Source: Molanna angustata (taxonomy: Eukaryota; Arthropoda; Insecta; Trichoptera; Molannidae). Taken from it: a stretch of 64,000 nt of DNA. Each line of letters starts with the position of its first letter. The stretch's first letter is position 1. The position numbers were made by a program, and so were the translations under genes. The notes beneath the pieces are model-generated. The model was not told the DNA's origin, searched no databases, and worked only from the letters and a program-made list of their open reading frames with translations. The stretch spans positions 29,257,972-29,321,971 of the forward strand of contig OY754977.1 of NCBI GenBank assembly GCA_963576475.1. Reading direction: 5' to 3'. This document shows, piece after piece, positions 23,034-34,103 of this stretch.

Positions 23034-23648
23034 CTAGGCATGCCTTTTAAATTCTGTCATTTACATATTTTCCGGCAGCTTTGAATTTGGAACTGTTTGT
23101 TTTTCATATTTGTTTGAATTTAGAATTACAAAACTATTGAAATTATATTAATGCTAAACCGGCTATGTTGCGACGATTGCACTTGAAGATCGTAGAACGG
23201 TTAATGCAGAGTGGTATGTGTCAGTTTTTTAACCAGATGTCATCGTCCATTTTCGGAAATCTAACCCAAAGCGACGAATCATCCTACACCAAGATAACGA
23301 AAGCTCACACAGAGCTCATCAAACTATTCAGTATTTGAAACAGGAAAACGTAAAAATTCTTGACCATCCTCCATACAGTCCTGACCTAAGCCCTAATGAT
23401 TTCTATTGATACATTTCCTAAAATTAAGAAAAATCTTCGTGGTCAAAGGTGAAGAAGCAGTTGACGTTTTCAAGACAGCCATATTGAACATCCCTTATTT
23501 TGAGTGGAATAAATGTATTAATAACTGGTTCGAGCGAATGAAAAAGTGTATCAAACTACGAAGTGAATACTTTGAAAAACAATAAAAGATACTATAAGAT
23601 TGTATTAGTGTTATTATTCAAATGACAAAACTTAAAAAGCATGCCTCG
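23034..23648 (+). mobile_element. Internally deleted mariner with intact ends and TA duplication
   Basis: Inverted ends of 29 bp at 23034-23062 and 23620-23648 (CTAGGCATGCC... and its diverged inverse) are flanked on each side by TA (23032-23033 and 23649-23650). About 23160-23585 carries the 3' half of a transposase with IILHQDNESSH and HPPYSPDLSPNDF. There are exactly 34 residues between the two aspartates, the D34D signature of mariner. A stop follows NDFY and the N-terminal half, including the DNA-binding domain and first aspartate, is missing. The copy cannot make transposase, but its ends could still be recognised. Confidence 0.93.
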
Positions 23649-23650
23649 TA

Positions 23651-24835
23651 TCAATATTATAGAAGTTCATTTGTTTTTTATTGGAGTTTAAGCCAGTTTC
23701 TTCACGGCCGATTCTAATTCAGTTTTTATTTCTTAATCTTACTTATAATTTTATAAATTATTTATAAAATAAATACTTAGTGTTAATTCAAGATAAATGA
23801 AAATTTGCATAAAGAAAAATAGCCATTTGTGACTTAGGCCCGACATAAGGTAGACCTATCTCAGTTTTTTATTATATAAAATGTAAAGGAAAGATGTGAT
23901 TTTCATATTCAATATCAGTTGCTAAAGTATTTTTGTGATTTTTGTGTTCCTTGAGGCGAAGTATTATTTTTTTTTCAATATATTATTCTAGTAAATCGAT
24001 TGAACGGTAAAGAATTTGACGTGATGCAGCGAGTTATAAAAAATTGGATAGTAAAAAACTTTTTTCATGAAGAAATACATAAATGCGCCAACTGCAATGG
24101 TGATCGGCAAAACGGTGGAGAAGTCTTTTAAGCTCAAGCAGTATTACCAAAATCCATTTTTATATACAGAGATGACGAAGTGGTATTTAAACCTATTCAA
24201 CACAACACGTGATATTTATAAATAACACGAAATATTACATTTAAAATAAATGAATGTCCTGTTATCATTTCCCCGACAACGTCTAAGACTTCCAAATGAT
24301 ATTTGTATTACAATACTGTCGATATTGGGCCAGTAGTCAATAATATGGTGTACATTGGTACATGTTTGTATAAAGTAAGTATAAGTAATGTTGACAATAA
24401 ACTTTATAATATAAAATTCAAACCTTAATATTGATTTTCCTTTATTGAACCATTTGTTCATTTCAAGGTTATTAATAATCTAACTGCGGTATGCTTACAC
24501 CACCAACATTATTCACATCAAACTGTTTTATTTATATAACACATCAACTATCAATTTCACACAAATTGTATATTTTTTTATATACCAATATTATAAGAAG
24601 TAGGTACATTGAGTTTATGTGTAATATTTTTCTTAATTTACATTTTTGGAAAATAATTATTATATTCATTAATTTTAATGTTATTTCACTCACAGAGCTG
24701 AAGTTCACTATGAGCATCATTAGAAATATCCACTTATGTGTGGTTGTCCGGTAGACCTTGCCTATAAGTCTTTCACGTTGTGTTAAATTATTTTTGTAAA
24801 ATAAACGAATATCATTATTATTATTACTGAACAGA
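23651..24835. other. AT-rich DNA, (ATT)n tail near the right edge
   Basis: No gene recognised. An (ATT)n run at about 24815-24830 looks like the 3' tail of a small retroposon, directly before the LINE tail fragment at 24836. Confidence 0.4.
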
Positions 24836-24990
24836 CTAAGGGTTGGGGTGACTAGGTGCAAAAGTAACCAGCAGAGGTGGGGCTTATTGGATGGGGAGGA
24901 TACGAGCTGTGATTGCGAAACGCATGTAATGAGAATGACCTAATAATGGCTATTGACAAAGCAATATATGTACGTCGCAGCATTCTGAAG
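24836..24990 (+). pseudogene. LINE ORF2 tail fragment (CxC motif)
   Basis: LNRLRVGVTRCKSNQQRWG is followed by a CDCET motif, the same order as in the fragment at 19225-19600. Frameshifts and stops follow at once. It is only about 150 bp long. Confidence 0.7.
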
Positions 24991-25785
24991 TGGCAAAGCC
25001 TTAAAATCTGGACTCAAAAAATAACTATTATATTGCGCATGGTGCAAGGAAATATTTATTTTTATTATTTCTACAAAGATATCAGCATATTCAAAAACTT
25101 TTCAAAAAACACATAATATTGTAAATTTTTTTCAATTTGACTTGATAAAGTACCTATGTAATACGCCAATTTACTTCGCGAATATCAATGCTTTATTTTT
25201 GATGTCTATAAAAAATTATAAATACAAATCTTAATAAATACGAACCAATTAGTTTGCAGAAAACTTATAATTTCAATTTTATTCCAGACAAGAAAATTAT
25301 TGCGTAATATTCTTTTCGTTATCTAATTTATTCATTCCCACCGAACATAACAACAACAACGAAAGTAAGGGAAAATTATTACTTTTTGCTTTTAAGAATA
25401 ATTTTATTGCCGAATAATTTTCTTTCGCCAACAACGTCCGCCGAGAGAAATAGAGAAGCTATTACATATATATAAAATACCAAGATGGGCTACAATATAC
25501 CTAAGGCTAATCGCTTAAGTCTCGGTGATGTTGAGGTTTTCAGATAAAAAATGGCCAAAGACAAATTTCTCCGAATGGAGACATTCGAAAAATACGCGGG
25601 GCTTCTTCTATCGTCGCTAGCATTTCATTCGAAATTAATTTATGGTCTAACGGTTTCGGTAAATTCTGAAAAGGCTGTAAACGATAAATTATTATTTGCA
25701 AGAATTTCGTTGTGATATGTATACCTACATTATGTATTAAAGATAATTTTTTGTAAAATCCAATGTTTCATGAAATCATATTATT
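24991..25785. other. AT-rich DNA, nothing recognised
   Basis: No supported ORF, RNA gene or tandem repeat. Confidence 0.4.
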
Positions 25786-25789
25786 ATAA

Positions 25790-25905
25790 TATATACTCAT
25801 ACATTGGATTTTTATCAATGTATGCGTATTAAACCTCAATCGAGACGAAGTTTAAATAATTATAGGAGATCCAGAAAATCAAGTCACCGGCAATTTTCTG
25901 GTTCG
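25790..25905. repeat. Decayed relic of the palindromic MITE family
   Basis: Shares 'cattggattttt', 'ctcaatcgagacgaagtt' and 'taggagatccagaaaatcaag' in order with 17490-17620 and 18050-18160, with many substitutions. Confidence 0.6.
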
Positions 25906-25984
25906 AATATACATAATATTTCAAATTTATTCATTTATTTATTTTTGACTTCATTTACAATATTATGTGTACAATAGCTGGTTT

Positions 25985-27250
25985 TTATTTTTATTTTATT
26001 GGTCAAACCATTTCAATGTATTGATATTCATTCTGACAGCTTTACTAGAATAAAAACACAGGGCGACCTCACCAATCCAGTCCCAACTCCAATCGGAATA
26101 AGACAAGGCGATAGTCTAAGTCCATTCCTATTCAACTTAATAATGGACAAACTGATCGAAGAAGTTGTAGACCTAAACCTTGGGTACCGAATGGGAGGTA
26201 AAAGAGTCAGTATAGTATGCTACGCCGACGATGCGGTACTTATCGCAGAATCAGAAGATGACCTTCAAAGGATGCTATACAAACTAAATCATACATCACT
26301 TAAATATAATATGATGATATCTACAGACAAAACAAAGAGTCTCACGATAAGCAAGAACCCGTTGAGATGCAAATTAGTCGTAGAAAATAACATAATAGAG
26401 CAAGTGATGGACTTTAAATACCTGGGAATAGACATCACTAGCAGCGGTAGTCTATACGACGAAACATTAAGACAAGTAAATAAAGCAGCTGCAATATCAG
26501 GATGTCTAAAGGAAAGTATATGGAGGAATAAACACATGAATATCGAAAGCAAAGTCCGAATATATAAAACATGTGTAAGACCCATTGCCACCTACGGAGT
26601 AGAGACCAGAGCAGACACAACGAGAACAAAATCTCTTCTGAGAACATCAGAGATGAGGACATTGCGATGTATAACCGGAAACACTCTAAGAGACCGAATT
26701 CGAAATACCGAAATAAGAAAAAAGTGTAGTACGGAGGACATCGTCAGATGGGGAAGACAGCGGAGGCGATATTGGAGCTCACATGTAAACAGAATGGCTG
26801 AAAATAGACTCCCACGTATCGCTCTCCAGGAGAACCCAGCTGGAAGAAGACCACCAGGAAGACCTCCAAAGAGATGGCGAGACAGTTGGCAGTCCACATC
26901 GCAGGAGACAGAATAGCGGTACAAACAGATCTTCGGATCTATGAAAAGGAAGAAGAAGAAGAAGATATTCATTCTATTGATGATAAATTTCTTTATATTA
27001 CATCCTTTGCTGAAATCTTCATTTCTTACACTGTTGTACATCGTCTTGTTGTACATATTATTCTCAGCGATCTTGTTTATTCTGCTTTCTGCTATACCCA
27101 CTTCTCACTAGCATACATCAGGGTCGGGACAACATATATTGTGAATGGCAACTTTGTCTTCCTTTGATATGCCGCGATCATTCATTATTGATATTAGTAT
27201 TAGTACTCCATTCACTGTTTTGTCTGCAATACTCTTCTTTCAATATCCTT
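25985..27250 (-). pseudogene. Old RTE-like LINE relic, split by a younger LINE
   Basis: The minus-strand parts at 26976-27250 and 25985-26034 align with the LINE at 20561-21195. They share ESRIN, NKTMYNSVRNED and then INRMNINTLKWFDQ, compared with INAVEM, GKTMYDRIRNED and SKMKINALRWYGH. The copy is full of stops and frameshifts. A different LINE (26035-26963) sits inside it, with 12-bp duplications of this relic's own sequence. Confidence 0.8.
26035..26963 (+). mobile_element. 5'-truncated LINE with RT (CYADD) and 12-bp target duplications
   Basis: GATATTCATTCT at 26023-26034 and 26964-26975 flanks the insertion. The plus strand is open from the left junction to 26916. It has the GIRQGDSLSPFLFN motif, the catalytic CYADDAVLIAESEDDL box, FKYLGIDITSSG, RIYKTCVRPIATYGVETRADT, LRDRIRNTEIRKKC and GRPPKRWRDSW. 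These are the second half of an RT and the following C-terminal region of an RTE-like ORF2. The first RT motifs and the endonuclease are missing. The tail is (GAA)n at 26949-26963. A relative occurs at 40320-40629. Confidence 0.93.
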
Positions 27251-27302
27251 TTTGTGCCATCCATTCCTATGAAACATATTACCTAAATAAAAATATTCTT
27301 AA

Positions 27303-29347
27303 TGTCCTATATTTTATTCGTCAACTTGCTCTAATTGCTCATTATTAACACTAATATTGCATACTGTCTTTTTATTTATTTATTTATTTATTATTTAGAA
27401 AACAAACAGGATACAATGTTATAAGGATAAATACAATATGAAGACTTAATAGTAAAGAAAGTTCATTGTACCCCAATAATATGTTTTCACATAAGATATA
27501 GGGTGAACTTATTTTTGACTTATTTAGTAAGTTTAAAAGTAATTAATATAATACTTGTATATAGTGTGTATTAAGTAAGTGGATATGTGTTATATTTGAT
27601 GTATACATATGTATTATGTATTATAACAATATTGTGTATATATTTATGCGAGATAGATTGTGAATGAATGTGACTATTTATCGAATTGTTGTAATATGTA
27701 TGTTCTGAAATCCGCCTGTGATTTATGAACTATATCGAAATGTTTAAAATATGAATTGTAGTTGGAGCAACTTCGTCTAATGTAATTATTTTGTGAGTAG
27801 TTAGTGTTACGTCGGTCGACATAGAACAAAAACTGAGATCTGAAATTGCGTGATGGACAGTAAAAATTTAATTTAGAAAGTAAGTAAGGCGAGTCTACAC
27901 GGTTATGCATAATTTTGTGAAGGTACATCATCTCTATAATTGTTCGTCTGTTTTCAAGATTATAAATATTATGGTGTTTTGGAGATTTCCGATAGTTGGA
28001 GAAATATAATTTACCACGATAGTGCAAATGTTTCAGGAATTTATTCTGTACTGCTTCTAGTTTATTGATGTATGTTATTAGAAAAGGATTCCATACAAAT
28101 GATGAAAATTCTAGTGCACTCCTGACATATGCATAGTACAAAGTTATAAGTGTTTTTTCTAATTTAAAGGGTTTTGAGATTCTCAAAATAAACCCCAGCA
28201 TTTTATGTATATGCTTTCCCTATTGCCTTATCCATATGTGGTGCAAATGACATCTTTTCATCTAAGGTGATACCAAGATCCTTTGTTTCTTTGACTTTTT
28301 GTAGGGGATTATTGTCAATTAAATATATGTAGTTGATGGATGTTTTATTTCTCGTGAAGGTAATTGTTAAGCATTTTGATGAGTTTAGAAGTAATTGATT
28401 ACTATTACAATAAGAATTTAATCTATCAAGATCAGCTTGAAAATCTGCACAATCTTGAAAGGAATTGATTTTCTTATATATTTTCGTGTCATCAGCGAAT
28501 ATTTTATAATTTGTGTGCTTAAAGCAACTGCCAATATCGTTGATATATAGGATAAAAAGCAAAGGACCGAGATGGGACCCTTGCGGAATACCAGAATGGC
28601 AAGTATTAAATTTCGATTTTGAACCCAAGATCGCTACTGATTGCAGTCGACCAGTTATATAGGATGAGATCCACCGCAGCAGATCACCATGTACACCGAA
28701 GAGGGCAAGTTTGTGAGTTAGAATATTGTGACTGATTTTGTCAAATGCCTTGGAAAAATCGGTGTATATGGCGTCTACCTGTTGTCTCTCATTCATCGTG
28801 TCCAAAATGAAATTGGTAAACTCTAATAAGTTTGATTCGACTGTTCTATTTTTAAAAAATCCGTGTTGATTTATATCTATAATGTCTTTGACTATCGGAA
28901 ACAATTGATCAACGACAATATTTTCCATCAATTTACTAAATATTGATAATTTTGATATGGGTCGGTAGTTCTCAATATTTCGTTTATCGCCGCTTTTATG
29001 TATGGGAGTAACGTATGACATCTTCCAAACTTCGGGGAAAACACCTGAATTCATTGAAAGATCAAAAAGATATCCTAGAGGATAAGCCAGTTGGTCGGCA
29101 CAGTTTACAATAAAAATGGGAGGTAAGTCGTCTGGACCCGAGCTTTTATTTTTGTCAAATTTTTTTAGATGGTTTAAAATAGTTGTCTTATCAAATTTTA
29201 TTGAGAATTTTATTGAGATTGTCTTATATTGCATTCGTCAACTTTCTCTAATTCCTCATTATTAACACTAATATTGCATATTGTCTTATATTGTATTCGT
29301 CAACTCGCTCTAATTGCTCATTATTAACACTTATGTATATTGAATAC
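27303..29347. repeat. 62-bp tandem repeat interrupted by a LINE
   Basis: Three copies of a 62-66 bp unit, beginning 'tgtcttatattgtattcg' and containing 'ctcattattaacacta', lie at 27303-27364, 29220-29281 and 29282-29347. The first and second would be adjacent if the LINE at 27371-29219 were removed. Confidence 0.85.
27371..29219 (-). mobile_element. 5'-truncated Jockey/CR1-like LINE, RT with one frameshift
   Basis: The minus-strand frame 28203-29234 holds most of an RT: KNKSSGPDDLPPIF, IENYRPISKLSIFSKLMENIV, QHGFFKNRTVESNL, AIYTDFSKAFDKISHN, GIPQGSHLGPLLFILYINDI, and catalytic IFADDTKIY. It breaks at 28203 after GKAYT, where 4 extra bases relative to the related LINE at 57019 shift the frame. 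The second frame (27674-28201) supplies MLGFILR, YVRSALEFSSFVWNP and the C-terminus. The endonuclease is absent. The 3' tail is (AAATA)n at 27371-27395. A short TGTCTT is present at both junctions (27365-27370, 29220-29225). Inactive. Confidence 0.9.
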
Positions 29348-29529
29348 TGTCTTACTTTCACCTATTTCAAATACCATAATCTTTGAACTAAAGTATTCAT
29401 TTTAAATACCTTGGAAGTATCCTAAGTCAAGTAGGCTAACCCTGATGATGAAGGTTATTATTGTTTTTCTATGATTTCATCTGTAGTTTTTTTTGCTCTT
29501 AGAATCATGAAAATTTTTTTTTTAATAAT

Positions 29530-29628
29530 ATACCTATGTAATCACTTTCTTGCACCGTGCTTAAGTGGCGAGATTATTACCATATAGCAATTTCTTCCAA
29601 CTTACCAGTGTTTCCAGCCCCCCTAGAC
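29530..29628 (-). repeat. SINE family 3, 3' half fragment
   Basis: The minus strand matches the 3' half of the SINE at 60407-60615, including 'gggctggaaacactggtaag', 'aattgctatatggtaata' and 'ctcgccacttaagcacggtg'. Confidence 0.75.
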
Positions 29629-29649
29629 AACGTGTCATTCAGCTCAAGA

Positions 29650-29703
29650 GATGGTATGTATGTATGTGTAGAGATTAAGTATCAAACTATTGAGAGAGAG
29701 TAA
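29650..29703 (-). repeat. Helitron-like family, small internal fragment
   Basis: 'gatggtatgtatgtatg' followed by 'agattaagtatcaaactatt' matches an internal block of the Helitron-like copies (compare 49549-49585). Ends are missing. Confidence 0.55.
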
Positions 29704-29829
29704 AGCAAATTTTAATACAGTAGTTTTTTATATACAGCAACACTTTACTTCAGTTCTTGATAAAAAGTTTGGTTTTCAAATCCGTTGGAATGCTTTTAAT
29801 GCATGCGTTATATATAAGTACTTTCAGTT

Positions 29830-29905
29830 AAAGATAACTCAATATATGGAAGTGACAGTTGTCACGTGACTGACAACTGTCACTTCCATACATTGAGTTA
29901 TCTTT
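29830..29905. repeat. 35-bp inverted repeat (hairpin)
   Basis: Arms 29830-29864 and 29871-29905 are reverse complements with one mismatch (atat versus atgt side), separated by CGTGAC. They include the GACAGTTGTCA/TGACAACTGTC core. The hairpin sits directly beside the GC-rich island that starts near 29917. Confidence 0.92.
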
Positions 29906-29916
29906 TCTTGAGCTAA

Positions 29917-30490
29917 ATGACACTTTATCTAGGGGGCACGATGGAGTTCGCGAACTACTTCCACGCCGGAGGACGTTATAGGACTCTTTGGTCCTGTTCA
30001 TCCCCGACGCAGCCGCAACGTCAGACAACACAATATCCCCTATCCAGCGAGTTCAACCACTACCCCCGAGAGTCCAACCTCAAACGTCGGGGCCTCCGAT
30101 TGGTCTCGAAATCGGTAGCTAAGTACACCCCGATTCGAGTCGGAGGGGCTTGTCCCCGAACCCCTCGGTACTTGTGTTGGCGTCCGAAGGTTCCGCGGGC
30201 TAACACCGGGGGCATCCGACGCGTTCATCACTTGTCAGATATGACGTCTTGTTGTCACCACTATTGGTCTGACCCGACGTCTGCGCCGGCGGTGTGCCCG
30301 CCCTCACAACAACATTCGCCACAGTTGACGAGTCACTGCCGAGCGATACTAAAGGCGTTCTTCCTGTTTTTCTCTAAGTACAGAATTGAAGGGGGCACAA
30401 CAGCGTCGGCCGCCCACCCCCTCCTTTACTGCCTAGGCCCTTAGAGCCGCAATCTAGGCCCCTAAGGGGGGCAGGTCAGAGAAGCACTAT
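29917..30490. other. GC-rich island, probable mobile-element coding fragment
   Basis: This stretch is much richer in G and C than its surroundings. It is open for 175 codons on the plus strand (29917-30444). It also has minus-strand frames (29828-30031, 30040-30231) rich in S, T, P and R, such as RTKESYNVLRRGSSSRTPS, that read like the low-complexity start of a gag-like ORF1. Neither strand shows a domain I can name. Composition and abrupt edges suggest an inserted element fragment and not a host CpG-island promoter, although the latter cannot be excluded. Confidence 0.4.
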
Positions 30491-30496
30491 TTGCGT

Positions 30497-30592
30497 GAGA
30501 AATGAATTTAAATAAATTTCTCCCCGACGCCCGAACCCCGGACGCCCGCACGGTAGCCAAATTGTTTACCAACTGTAACACAGCGGTCGGCA
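30497..30592 (-). repeat. SINE family 3, tRNA-like head
   Basis: The minus strand matches 60407-60505: 'gcaaatagtgcttctc' aside, the shared tract runs from the tRNA-like start (A box degraded to TGTTACAGTTGG), through GGGCGTC and GGGTTCGGGCG, to 'gagaaatttatttaaattc'. It abuts the GC-rich island. Confidence 0.75.
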
Positions 30593-30954
30593 ATGTAACT
30601 CACAGTAAAATGACTATATTTAGAAAAAAGTAGAGTATACTACTTATAATATGTATTGGAGAGTTTGTTGTGGTTATGCGCATTATTTCTTTTATGAAAT
30701 AAATACTTTTTGTCTGAAATGATGATATTATGAAAAATTATAATAAATGGTATTATATTCATATTACGTAATGTTGTTTCATAACGTTGTTGGTCTTCCG
30801 ATGAATAAAAAACATTTAAAGTCGCAGAAAATACATCAAAGATCAGGTTCTCTTAACCCTAAATGTGCCCGCAGGCGTTCATTAATTTCGTATATAGAGA
30901 GATATTTTCATTCTGCCGATATATTAAAAATATACTAACCTAAGAGGTATATAT

Positions 30955-31645
30955 TTAGAACCCGTGTTATACACGAATAGACAATATTTAGGTAAATGTA
31001 GGTAGTTTAATCAAATATACCTACATTTAGAACGGCTGCCATTAATCAATAGATTTTAGTGTAGAAACTATGTCATACACGAATAGAAATATAGTTTCTA
31101 CCACGAATAGACGTATAAAACCGTTGTCGCAAATGAAAAGAAACGAAGGTATGTATGTAGTTTCTACAACAAACATTCATAGAAAACCCCAGTCTTATAT
31201 TAAGTACATAATATCATGTATGTAGTTTCTTACACAAAATATTCGTTTAGAACCCTTTTCATGCATGAATAGAAATATGCACAGTTTCAACCATAAATAG
31301 GGTTTGTGTTTCCACCACAAATATACTTGTAAAACCCCTAACATTAAGTAATATTATTTAGTTTCTTACACAAATATAGACACGTTCAGAATCCAGAATG
31401 ATAAATCGAAAGAATGAAACATACGATGCTTGAATAATCGACGAGCACTTCTGCGTCGATATATAAATGTAAAATAATGTTTTCATAGTTAAAAGTGTAT
31501 GGTGCTCGGCGCTATGTACACTGTATAATATTATGTAGGTACGTTAGGGATATTGCATGATGGTATGTATGTATTTAAGAAGATTCCTCATACATGAATA
31601 GACAAGAAGTTTCTACCGCACATATATTTGTATTATTTGTTGTCA
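30955..31645. repeat. Degenerate tandem repeat ('tagtttctac ... acgaatagaa')
   Basis: A core of 'gtagtttctaccacaaata', then 'tagaacccc', then 'catacacgaatagaaata' recurs about six to eight times with heavy drift and irregular spacing. It is best preserved at 31060-31400. Non-coding. Confidence 0.65.
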
Positions 31646-32211
31646 AAGGACTATATTATAGTGCAGAATGAACACCGGGCAATCTTCAACTAAAGGTTTA
31701 GATACATACAACATGTTTTACTTTGATTTCAACATTTCCAACATAACTTGGGACACCAAAGTATTACATTATACAAGTGCTTCTATACAACATTACAGTA
31801 TTCGACCAAAAAAGTATGTATTTACTCACAGAAATGGACGGTATATTGACAAAGGCTCTTCAAGGTCATTGCAAATAGTCACATACTTCACAAAAGGGTC
31901 TTTTGATATTTTCATCACGTGTGTGTGGATGTTTATCGCAGACTATCTATTTTCGAAATAAAATTTTTGAAATAAAATTTTTGAAATAATGAGTATACAC
32001 CTCAAATATCCTCAGTAGGTATTGAAAATTTAAAATAATTAAAGAAATACTCTTAATAATAATATAAGATTTTATTTCAGTTCGTGAGCAAGGGGGTGCA
32101 ATGCAACACAAACCATATAATATATACAACATTTAGAAATAAGGTATACATACAAATAAAAAGAATAACAGAGAAAACAAAAAAAAAGAACAAACAAAAA
32201 GATATATAAAC
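31646..32211. other. AT-rich DNA with one unrecognised ORF
   Basis: A 97-codon plus-strand frame (31668-31961) has no recognisable motif. A 16-bp unit, 'gaaataaaatttttga', is duplicated near 31956-31988. Nothing else supported. Confidence 0.35.
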
Positions 32212-32227
32212 AAAAACATATATAACC

Positions 32228-32527
32228 TTCTTTTTTCTTCTTTTCCCCTTAGCGCTTTTGTCCCGTTTCTATTGGGGTACGTTTTGACCATGATCCTGGA
32301 ATTGGCGAGTCTGGTTATTATATTGAAGCAACTGCCATCTGACCTTCGTAACCCTTAGAAAGGGGAACCAGACAAATTGGATCATGGCTACACATAGCTA
32401 GTAATATAAATCCGCACATAGATTTTTTTTTTAAAATCCAGAGGTGCGTGCCCCACCCGGATTCGAACCGTCGACCTCACGCATGTGAGGCGACGACATT
32501 ACCGCTAGGCTATCACCGCCTCAAACA
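32228..32527 (-). repeat. tRNA-derived SINE (family 2) with target duplications
   Basis: On the minus strand it starts with a tRNA-like head: GATAGCCTAGCGGTAATG (A box) and the perfect B box GGTTCGAATCC. A unique body with 'ccatgatccaatttgtctgg' follows, then a GAA-rich 3' tail. Flanks 32212-32227 and 32528-32543 match at 14 of 16 positions, a slightly aged target duplication. A second copy is at 48914-49195. Confidence 0.92.
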
Positions 32528-32693
32528 AAAAACATTCATAACCGTAATAACAAAAATTATTCATTTAAATAAAAATAAAAACAGAAAAAAAATAATAATA
32601 ACACATCAATGCACATAAAAACAAATATAAAATATTTGGAACAGGTATATTTTTTTTTAAATGAATATGTCCTTGTTAAACAAGTACATATAC

Positions 32694-32827
32694 ATCTTCC
32701 TACAATCCCTAAATAAAGCATAAATGCTTGTGCCATAGGTGAACGAAATCGGTCGAGGCAGAATTCGAACTCGCGACCACTGGATTACTAGCCCAGCGCG
32801 CTGACCGCTCTGCCATCGACCCATCTA
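32694..32827 (-). repeat. tRNA-derived SINE (family 1)
   Basis: The minus strand starts GGTCGATGGCAGAGCGGTCAG and has an anticodon-like arm, the B box GAGTTCGAATTCT and a 3' GTCGACC-like acceptor partner. A 'cacaagcatttatgct' tail shared with 5563-5695 follows. A near-cloverleaf can be drawn (AGT at the anticodon position), but the T stem is mismatched and the SINE tail is attached, so I do not call a functional tRNA. Confidence 0.8.
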
Positions 32828-32874
32828 ATATAATCGGAAGTAAAACAATATAACCGTATAAAAATATCCATTGA

Positions 32875-33158
32875 AATCACTTCAGTCAGTGAAAAATTGA
32901 TGCCCATCTTCTGTGAATTGGAGAATCAAGTCACATACCAGCCTCTCAAACAATAGAATTACTAGATCTCCACATCCTCATTCTTGCATCAGCTATCTTG
33001 CTTCTTTGGAGAGCGGCAAAGTCATGGACCCCGCGCTCTGCAAACATTTGAAATGCACTGCTGAATCTGGGTAACCCGAGCATTATCCGAAAGGCATTAT
33101 CATATTGTACTCTCATAGAATTATAATAACCAGTGTTTTTAGCACTGAGAAGCAACAT
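32875..33158 (-). pseudogene. LINE ORF2 C-terminal fragment
   Basis: The minus strand reads YNSMRVQYDNAFRIMLGLPRFSSAFQMFAERGVHDFAALQ. The NAFR.LLGLPR..SA..MFAE...F block is a common post-RT segment of insect LINEs. Only about 70 codons survive, with no tail visible. Confidence 0.75.
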
Positions 33159-33189
33159 TTTACTATGTCACTGCGAATATTTTTTTTTA

Positions 33190-33615
33190 ATAGCAAAACA
33201 ACTTCTTCTTCTTGTGCAGCTTCTAACGGAGGAACATCACACCTAACTCATTCCGATCCTGCGCCAACCTTATTAATTTGTGGCGCCGAATTCGGAATCC
33301 ACGACATTTTATTACGCCCTATACTTCGTCTTCTCTTTATCTTTCCCTCCACTATGAGCTGTAGAAGGGCATATCTATCACCACGGAATAATGTAACCTA
33401 AACACCCAACTTTGCGTCTTTTGACAGTAGTCAGCAAATCTCTCTCTTCCTCCGACATATGTAGAACTCTTTTTTTAGAGACTCTATCGACCCATGAGAT
33501 GCGCATCAAGCTTCTATGTATGTATATAGCCAAACCTCGAACGCTTTAAACTTATTTACTGTTGAAATTTTGAGAGTCCAACCTTCCACTCCATACAAAA
33601 GTACTGGCAACTCGT
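33190..33615 (-). pseudogene. RTE-like LINE 3' end, many stops
   Basis: Decayed minus-strand frames carry GVEGWTL, FEVWLY, SHGSIESL, LLTTVKRRKVGCLGYII and LLQLIVEGKIKRRRSIGRNKMSWI in order. This is the 'LLQLI.EGKI..RR..GR...SWL' end of RTE-type ORF2. A GAA-rich tail is at 33190-33203. Stops and frameshifts make it inactive. Confidence 0.75.
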
Positions 33616-34103
33616 ATAAATATATTTTTTTAATTATTGATTTCATTTTGCAGTGGTAAACAGGTAAATACAATTAATATTGTTTTTACAATGCAATTAT
33701 AAACTTTAACCTTTAACTTTATATTATTTGTTAATATAAATGACACACGGCGGCGTTAGGATTTCACATTATATTTAGATGTTATATTATACAACAATAA
33801 CTCTGAACACAGTTACACTCTGTCATAGTGCTCCGTCTTTTTTTATCTTATATTTAATAATTTAAGTGGTCAAATTGTATTAATCTATGAAAAGTGTTAC
33901 AAAAAAGTGATTTCCAATCTCTGTTCTTAGTTTCAAGATCCAGATCAAGATTAAACGGTAATTCTCGTTACATATTCGCCCTTGATTTTGTGTTTTTGCG
34001 ATTCCATATACCCACAGTTAATCTACTTGTTGTTACATTACCGTCTGTTACCAAAAGTCAGTTGACTTAAATTACCTAAATACAAGGGTATCCTAACTCC
34101 ACA

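Noticed and set aside
32694..32827. Possible tRNA gene with AGT anticodon
   Set aside because: The T stem is mismatched and the sequence continues into a SINE tail shared with 5563-5695.
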